Source of the DNA: an uncultured Chitinophagales bacterium
GTDB lineage: Bacteria > Bacteroidota > Bacteroidia > Chitinophagales > Chitinophagaceae
DNA: 8,592 nucleotides
Direction of reading: 5' to 3'
NCBI GenBank assembly: GCA_946886475.1
Contig: CAMPIQ010000152.1
Coordinates: forward strand, 1-8,592
The first letter of the stretch is position 1; each line of letters begins with the position of its first letter. Of this stretch, positions 5,967 to 8,592 are shown piece after piece. A model generated the notes under the pieces. It was not told the DNA's origin. It ran no database searches and saw only the letters and a list, made by a program, of their open reading frames with translations. The translations under genes and the position numbers were made by a program.

Positions 5967-6632
5967 ATGCCCCATTTTGCATCGCACTCAGAAGAAAATT
6001 ATCTGAAGGCCCTTTACAGCCTGTCAACAAAGGATATCAGGAAACTCAATAATGTTGCACTGGCCAAGGCCATGGGCCTGAACCCGGCCACAGTACTTGA
6101 AATGGTGAGGAAACTTTCTGTCCGCAACCTGGTAGAGGTAAAGTCAGATAAGTCTATCATGCTTACCGAGAAAGGGAAAAAGAAAGCCCTGCTTATTATC
6201 AGGAGACACAGGTTATGGGAAGTGTTTCTGGTGGAGAAGCTTCAATACAAATGGAACGAAGTACATGAGCTGGCAGAACAGCTTGAGCATATTGAATCCA
6301 CAGACCTCATAGACAGGTTGGAATTTTTCCTTGGCCATCCTTCTTTCGATCCGCATGGCGATCCCATCCCGGATAAGTCGGGCAGGATCAAATTGAATGC
6401 TTCCATTCCTTTATCATCCTGCCAGAAAGGAAAGAACTACCAGGTGGTAAACCTGGCTGAGACCAATGATGATTTCCTTGCCTACCTTGGAAAACTGGAA
6501 ATAGCGCCAGGCACCAGGATCAGGATCATTGATCAGCATGCATATGATCACTCCTTTACCATCCGGGTGAATAAGAAACCGGTTCAGCTAAGTGATAAGG
6601 TGGCAAGGAACATACTTGTGAATCCTGCCTAG
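5967..6632 (+). CDS. DtxR/MntR-family metal-dependent transcriptional regulator
   Basis: A 221-aa three-part DtxR-type repressor. Residues 8-75 form a winged helix (SEENYLKALYSL, then LAKAMGLNPATVLEMVRKL, then MLTEKGKKKAL). Residues 76-145 are the dimerisation and metal-binding part, with RRHRLWE (H81) and AEQLEH (E104, E107, H108), equivalent to H77, E99, E102 and H103 of Bacillus MntR. DPHGDPIP (128-135) is typical of the long forms. Residues about 149-217 are an SH3-like FeoA domain. At the positions of MntR D8 and E11 it has N11 and K14, so the metal site is not the Bacillus one. The start at 5967 is chosen because an upstream TTG-initiated frame from 5919 would translate the operator and adds a hydrophobic, unrelated N-terminus. 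It is divergent from the receptor and convergent with the barrel gene. Confidence 0.9.
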   Translation: MPHFASHSEENYLKALYSLSTKDIRKLNNVALAKAMGLNPATVLEMVRKLSVRNLVEVKSDKSIMLTEKGKKKALLIIRRHRLWEVFLVEKLQYKWNEVHELAEQLEHIESTDLIDRLEFFLGHPSFDPHGDPIPDKSGRIKLNASIPLSSCQKGKNYQVVNLAETNDDFLAYLGKLEIAPGTRIRIIDQHAYDHSFTIRVNKKPVQLSDKVARNILVNPA

Positions 6633-6640
6633 TTTTTTTT
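6602..6640 (+). terminator. candidate intrinsic terminator overlapping the regulator's 3' end
   Basis: GGCAAGGA (6602-6609) can pair with TCCTGCC (6623-6629), leaving A6605 bulged and a 13-nt loop. Three nucleotides later comes an uninterrupted run of eight Ts (6633-6640). The stem lies inside the last codons of the regulator gene. Confidence 0.45.
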
Positions 6641-7462
6641 CTTTAAAGCATTGTAGAAAGTGTGTTCAACCGCGATGAGGAAACTGTTTTGAATCCCCCT
6701 GAACTGATTACCATCCAACTGGAACCGGTATCCGAGGTTCAGCTTTGTATTGCTTTTGATGATGAACTGAATGGCTGGTGCAAGGTCCAGAAAAAATGTT
6801 TTCCTGTCAATGGTTGTTTGTCCGAGCAACTCAGCGTATACATTCATATTAAGCTGGTCGTAGCTTTTATATTCAAAAGGAAGAATAAGATAACCGGCCG
6901 ATAAGGAATAGTCTATGGATGCATAGGTTCTTCCGGGATTGTAAAACACCTTGTCGTATCTCGATGCATCGAGGCCCTGCGTATGAGCAAGCGTTCCTGA
7001 TACAGCAAGTTTTTTTAATAGCTGAGTGGCTATCAGGCCAATTTGAATTCCGCTTCGGTCACCCATGATATTTACCTCTTCAAAATGATAATCATTCCTG
7101 CTGTAGCTCATTCTTGAAAACGCAGCCATCCTGAAATGTTTATGCATATCGTCAATCGATAGAAAGCGGTATTTACCCAATAGGTAAACAGATTCAAACT
7201 GCATGTTCCTGGCGGTTGAATTCATATTGGAAAATGTAACGCCCAGGTGTGCCATGAAGTTTTTATTAAAACCTGCCTGGAGCTCGGTGTTCAGGCGCAG
7301 CATGTTCTCATTGTTATAGCCTCTGCCAAAACCTGTTGACAATTTTGGTGTCAGTGTATGAGCGGGCATATTTGATGCCGGTTCGCTGAATACGTACAGC
7401 TCCTGTGAAATGCTATTGAGACCGGCTGCCATAATGAGGCAGCTGATAAAAATTCTGATCAT
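6629..7462 (-). CDS. secreted predicted outer-membrane beta-barrel protein
   Basis: A 277-aa protein with a signal peptide (MIRIFISCLIMAAGLNSISQ, cleavage near residue 20). The mature part starts ELYVFSEPASNMPA and continues as about ten to twelve alternating strands rich in Y, F, N and S, for example SVYLLGKYRFLSI, SIDYSLSAGYLILPF and NTKLNLGYRFQLDG. This pattern suggests a small outer-membrane barrel; there is no TonB plug. The frame stays open up to 7585, but the extra 41 residues would overlap the HMA gene and destroy the signal peptide, so the ATG at 7462 is chosen. Its SD-like AGAAGG (7477-7472) lies within a terminator hairpin. It is the last gene of the HMA operon, and its TAG shares CTAG with the TAG of the regulator. 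I do not know its substrate; a metal-related role is inferred from its neighbours. Confidence 0.75.
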   Translation of the reverse strand: MIRIFISCLIMAAGLNSISQELYVFSEPASNMPAHTLTPKLSTGFGRGYNNENMLRLNTELQAGFNKNFMAHLGVTFSNMNSTARNMQFESVYLLGKYRFLSIDDMHKHFRMAAFSRMSYSRNDYHFEEVNIMGDRSGIQIGLIATQLLKKLAVSGTLAHTQGLDASRYDKVFYNPGRTYASIDYSLSAGYLILPFEYKSYDQLNMNVYAELLGQTTIDRKTFFLDLAPAIQFIIKSNTKLNLGYRFQLDGNQFRGIQNSFLIAVEHTFYNALKKKN

Positions 7463-7494
7463 AAGAAAAAGCCTTCTGCCAGGGGCAGAAGGCT
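7463..7494 (-). terminator. perfect 11-bp terminator hairpin between HMA and barrel genes, enclosing the SD
   Basis: Read on the minus strand, AGCCTTCTGCC (7494-7484), loop CCT and GGCAGAAGGCT (7480-7470) form an 11-bp stem, followed by TTTTCTT up to the base before the ATG at 7462. It begins 6 nt after the HMA gene's stop. The 3' arm contains AGAAGG, 9 nt from the start codon, the only SD-like sequence for the barrel gene. Confidence 0.85.
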
Positions 7495-7500
7495 GTATGT

Positions 7501-8046
7501 TTAAATGATTGCGTGATAGATCCTTGTTCCTTCTTTTACATTGTCTGCCTGGCAGCATGAAGAAGCTTTTCCATCCTGTACACATTCCATTTTACTCATG
7601 CTGCTGTATTTTTTATAATTCTTCGCAGAGGTAAAATTCTTATCTACAATGGTAAAGCTGGTACTGCCATCAAGCTTCTGATTGGACGCGTTCAAAAAAT
7701 GAAAGTACTGGTTGCCAATTTTTATATGACTGTCTTTCTGAAGTGTTGTGTTCTTTACCTCAGTGTTGACAATGAAACCGGCAACTGAAAAACCAGCATC
7801 TTCAACCGCCCTGGCAAGGTTATCAAAATCAATTTTTGAATCATCCTGAAAACTGATATGGTATTGCTGGTTTTTAATGTCAACACGCACTTTATCTACG
7901 TTTTCAACTTCTTCCAGGGCATTCAATACCGCCTTGGAACACATAGAACAGGTAAGTCCGCCTGCTTCTAGTGAAACCTTTGTTGTCTGGGCCCTGGAAA
8001 TAAAGGCCAGGCTCATGACCACCAGGGTCATTATAAATGATTTCAT
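7501..8046 (-). CDS. secreted HMA-domain (heavy-metal-associated) protein
   Basis: A 181-aa protein. Residues 1-20 are a signal peptide (MKSFIMTLVVMSLAFISRAQ), so it is exported to the periplasm. Residues about 23-92 are a ferredoxin-like HMA domain with the metal motif GLTCSMC (C33, C36), as in CopZ/Atx1 chaperones that bind Cu(I) or similar soft metals. The rest (about 100-181) is unfamiliar. It holds a second, smaller beta-rich part and a late Cys cluster: C155 and the pair C164-C165 in ASSCCQAD. The second part might also bind metal. It follows the other HMA gene by 18 nt, so it is surely in the same operon, and is followed by a terminator. No SD precedes its ATG. Confidence 0.9.
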   Translation of the reverse strand: MKSFIMTLVVMSLAFISRAQTTKVSLEAGGLTCSMCSKAVLNALEEVENVDKVRVDIKNQQYHISFQDDSKIDFDNLARAVEDAGFSVAGFIVNTEVKNTTLQKDSHIKIGNQYFHFLNASNQKLDGSTSFTIVDKNFTSAKNYKKYSSMSKMECVQDGKASSCCQADNVKEGTRIYHAII

Positions 8047-8064
8047 ATTGGTAAATTTTTGAGG

Positions 8065-8583
8065 TTAGGATTTTTTGCAACAGGATTTCCCATCAGCTTT
8101 TGCTGCGTGATTTTCTGATGAATGCATTTCGCATTTACCATCCTTACAACAATCCATCATCATAGTGCACTTACCATCTTTGCAGCAATCTGCACATTTA
8201 TCTCCAGTGCATTTACCGTCTTTGCAATCTGCACAACAATTGGCCTTTGCCTGGTCTGCAGCGGTTCTTTCGTATTTACAGCACGCGTGTAATTTATTAT
8301 ATGCTTCAGTGGTTGCTTTCTCATTCTGAGTATCATAACCCACGGCTGCAACAGCTTTTTCAATTTTGGCCATATTTACAGAAGTGCTGTTATAGGTAAC
8401 CGTAAGGTCTTTTTTCTCAACATCCCATAGAGCATAACTGGCTCCTGCGGATTTTGCAGCTTTTTCAATCTTGCTTTTGCACATACCGCATTCACCGGAA
8501 ACGCGGATCTTTTCGGTTTTTTCCTGGGCAACTGCAGTAAAGCTTATAAAGAGGACGGCAAATAATAATTGTAACGTTTTCAT
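8065..8583 (-). CDS. secreted HMA-domain protein with Cys-rich metallothionein-like tail
   Basis: A 172-aa protein. Residues 1-20 are a signal peptide (cleavage after AVAQ). Residues about 23-90 are an HMA domain with GECGMC (C32, C35). A linker with HACCKYE (C101, C102) follows. The tail (about 115-170) is extremely rich in Cys, Lys and Asp: it carries three CKDGKC units (120-125, 134-139, 146-151) plus other CC and CxxC pairs, ending SCCKKS. I count 17 cysteines in all. The tail looks like a metallothionein-style metal store in a secreted protein, an inference. It may be the first gene of the operon, since only 9 nt remain upstream in the window and the promoter is not visible. The following HMA gene starts 18 nt after its stop. 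Confidence 0.92.
   Translation of the reverse strand: MKTLQLLFAVLFISFTAVAQEKTEKIRVSGECGMCKSKIEKAAKSAGASYALWDVEKKDLTVTYNSTSVNMAKIEKAVAAVGYDTQNEKATTEAYNKLHACCKYERTAADQAKANCCADCKDGKCTGDKCADCCKDGKCTMMMDCCKDGKCEMHSSENHAAKADGKSCCKKS
8131..8226 (-). repeat. three in-frame repeats encoding CKDGKC
   Basis: Codons for CKDGKC occur at 8209-8226, 8167-8184 and 8131-8148 (residues 120-125, 134-139, 146-151). The copies differ at several third positions, so the repeat has been kept at the protein level rather than arising very recently. Confidence 0.85.
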
Positions 8584-8592
8584 ATAAATTTT

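Noticed and set aside
7171..7190. Inverted repeat TTTACC...GGTAAA as a second operator
   Set aside because: It lies in the middle of the barrel coding region, has a 5-nt spacer and does not match the 16-bp palindrome.
7463..7585. N-terminal extension of the barrel gene to 7585
   Set aside because: It would translate through the terminator hairpin and the end of the HMA gene and bury the clear signal peptide starting at 7462.
8046..8064. ATTGGTAAAT as a half-site of the operator before the second HMA gene
   Set aside because: Only one half is present, in an 18-nt operonic gap; chance match is likely.

Overview
The window looks like a piece of a Bacteroidota chromosome, most probably Chitinophagaceae or a close relative. 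Supporting this are an AT-leaning composition, starts that mostly lack Shine-Dalgarno sites, promoter-like TAnnTTTG boxes, a CarboxypepD_reg-like/TonB-dependent receptor, and several proteins of recognisable Bacteroidota type. The taxon is an inference from protein flavour only; there is no rRNA gene or other marker.

Left part (1-2323). A 3' gene fragment (1-78) overlaps a small four-helix membrane protein (62-460) that recalls AtpI-like proteins. This overlaps a SprT-like zinc-metalloprotease-fold protein (453-1079). A GNAT acetyltransferase (1080-1604, minus) meets it stop to stop with no gap. Then comes about 720 nt with no convincing gene. It holds a GC-rich hairpin, 7-mer and ~29-nt degenerate repeats, and a stem-loop followed by a strong intrinsic terminator just 42 nt before the next start codon.

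Middle (2324-3517). One monocistronic gene encodes a large ATP-grasp-like protein of unknown substrate.

Right part (3581-8592) reads as a metal-homeostasis locus. A TonB-dependent receptor with a Cys-x-x-Cys in its plug (3581-5872, minus) is divergent from a DtxR/MntR-type metal-dependent regulator (5967-6632, plus). A perfect 16-bp palindrome lies between them. Convergent with the regulator, sharing a CTAG at the stops, is a minus-strand operon. In transcription order it holds a secreted HMA-domain protein with a Cys-rich, metallothionein-like tail (8065-8583), a second secreted HMA-domain protein (7501-8046), and a secreted predicted outer-membrane beta-barrel protein (6629-7462). A perfect 11-bp terminator hairpin separates the last two genes, and the barrel gene's only Shine-Dalgarno-like sequence lies inside that hairpin.

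Working model (inference): the receptor and barrel protein handle a metal or metal complex at the outer membrane, the two HMA proteins bind soft metal (copper-like) in the periplasm, and the DtxR-type protein senses metal and acts at the palindrome. No transport substrate can be read from the sequence.
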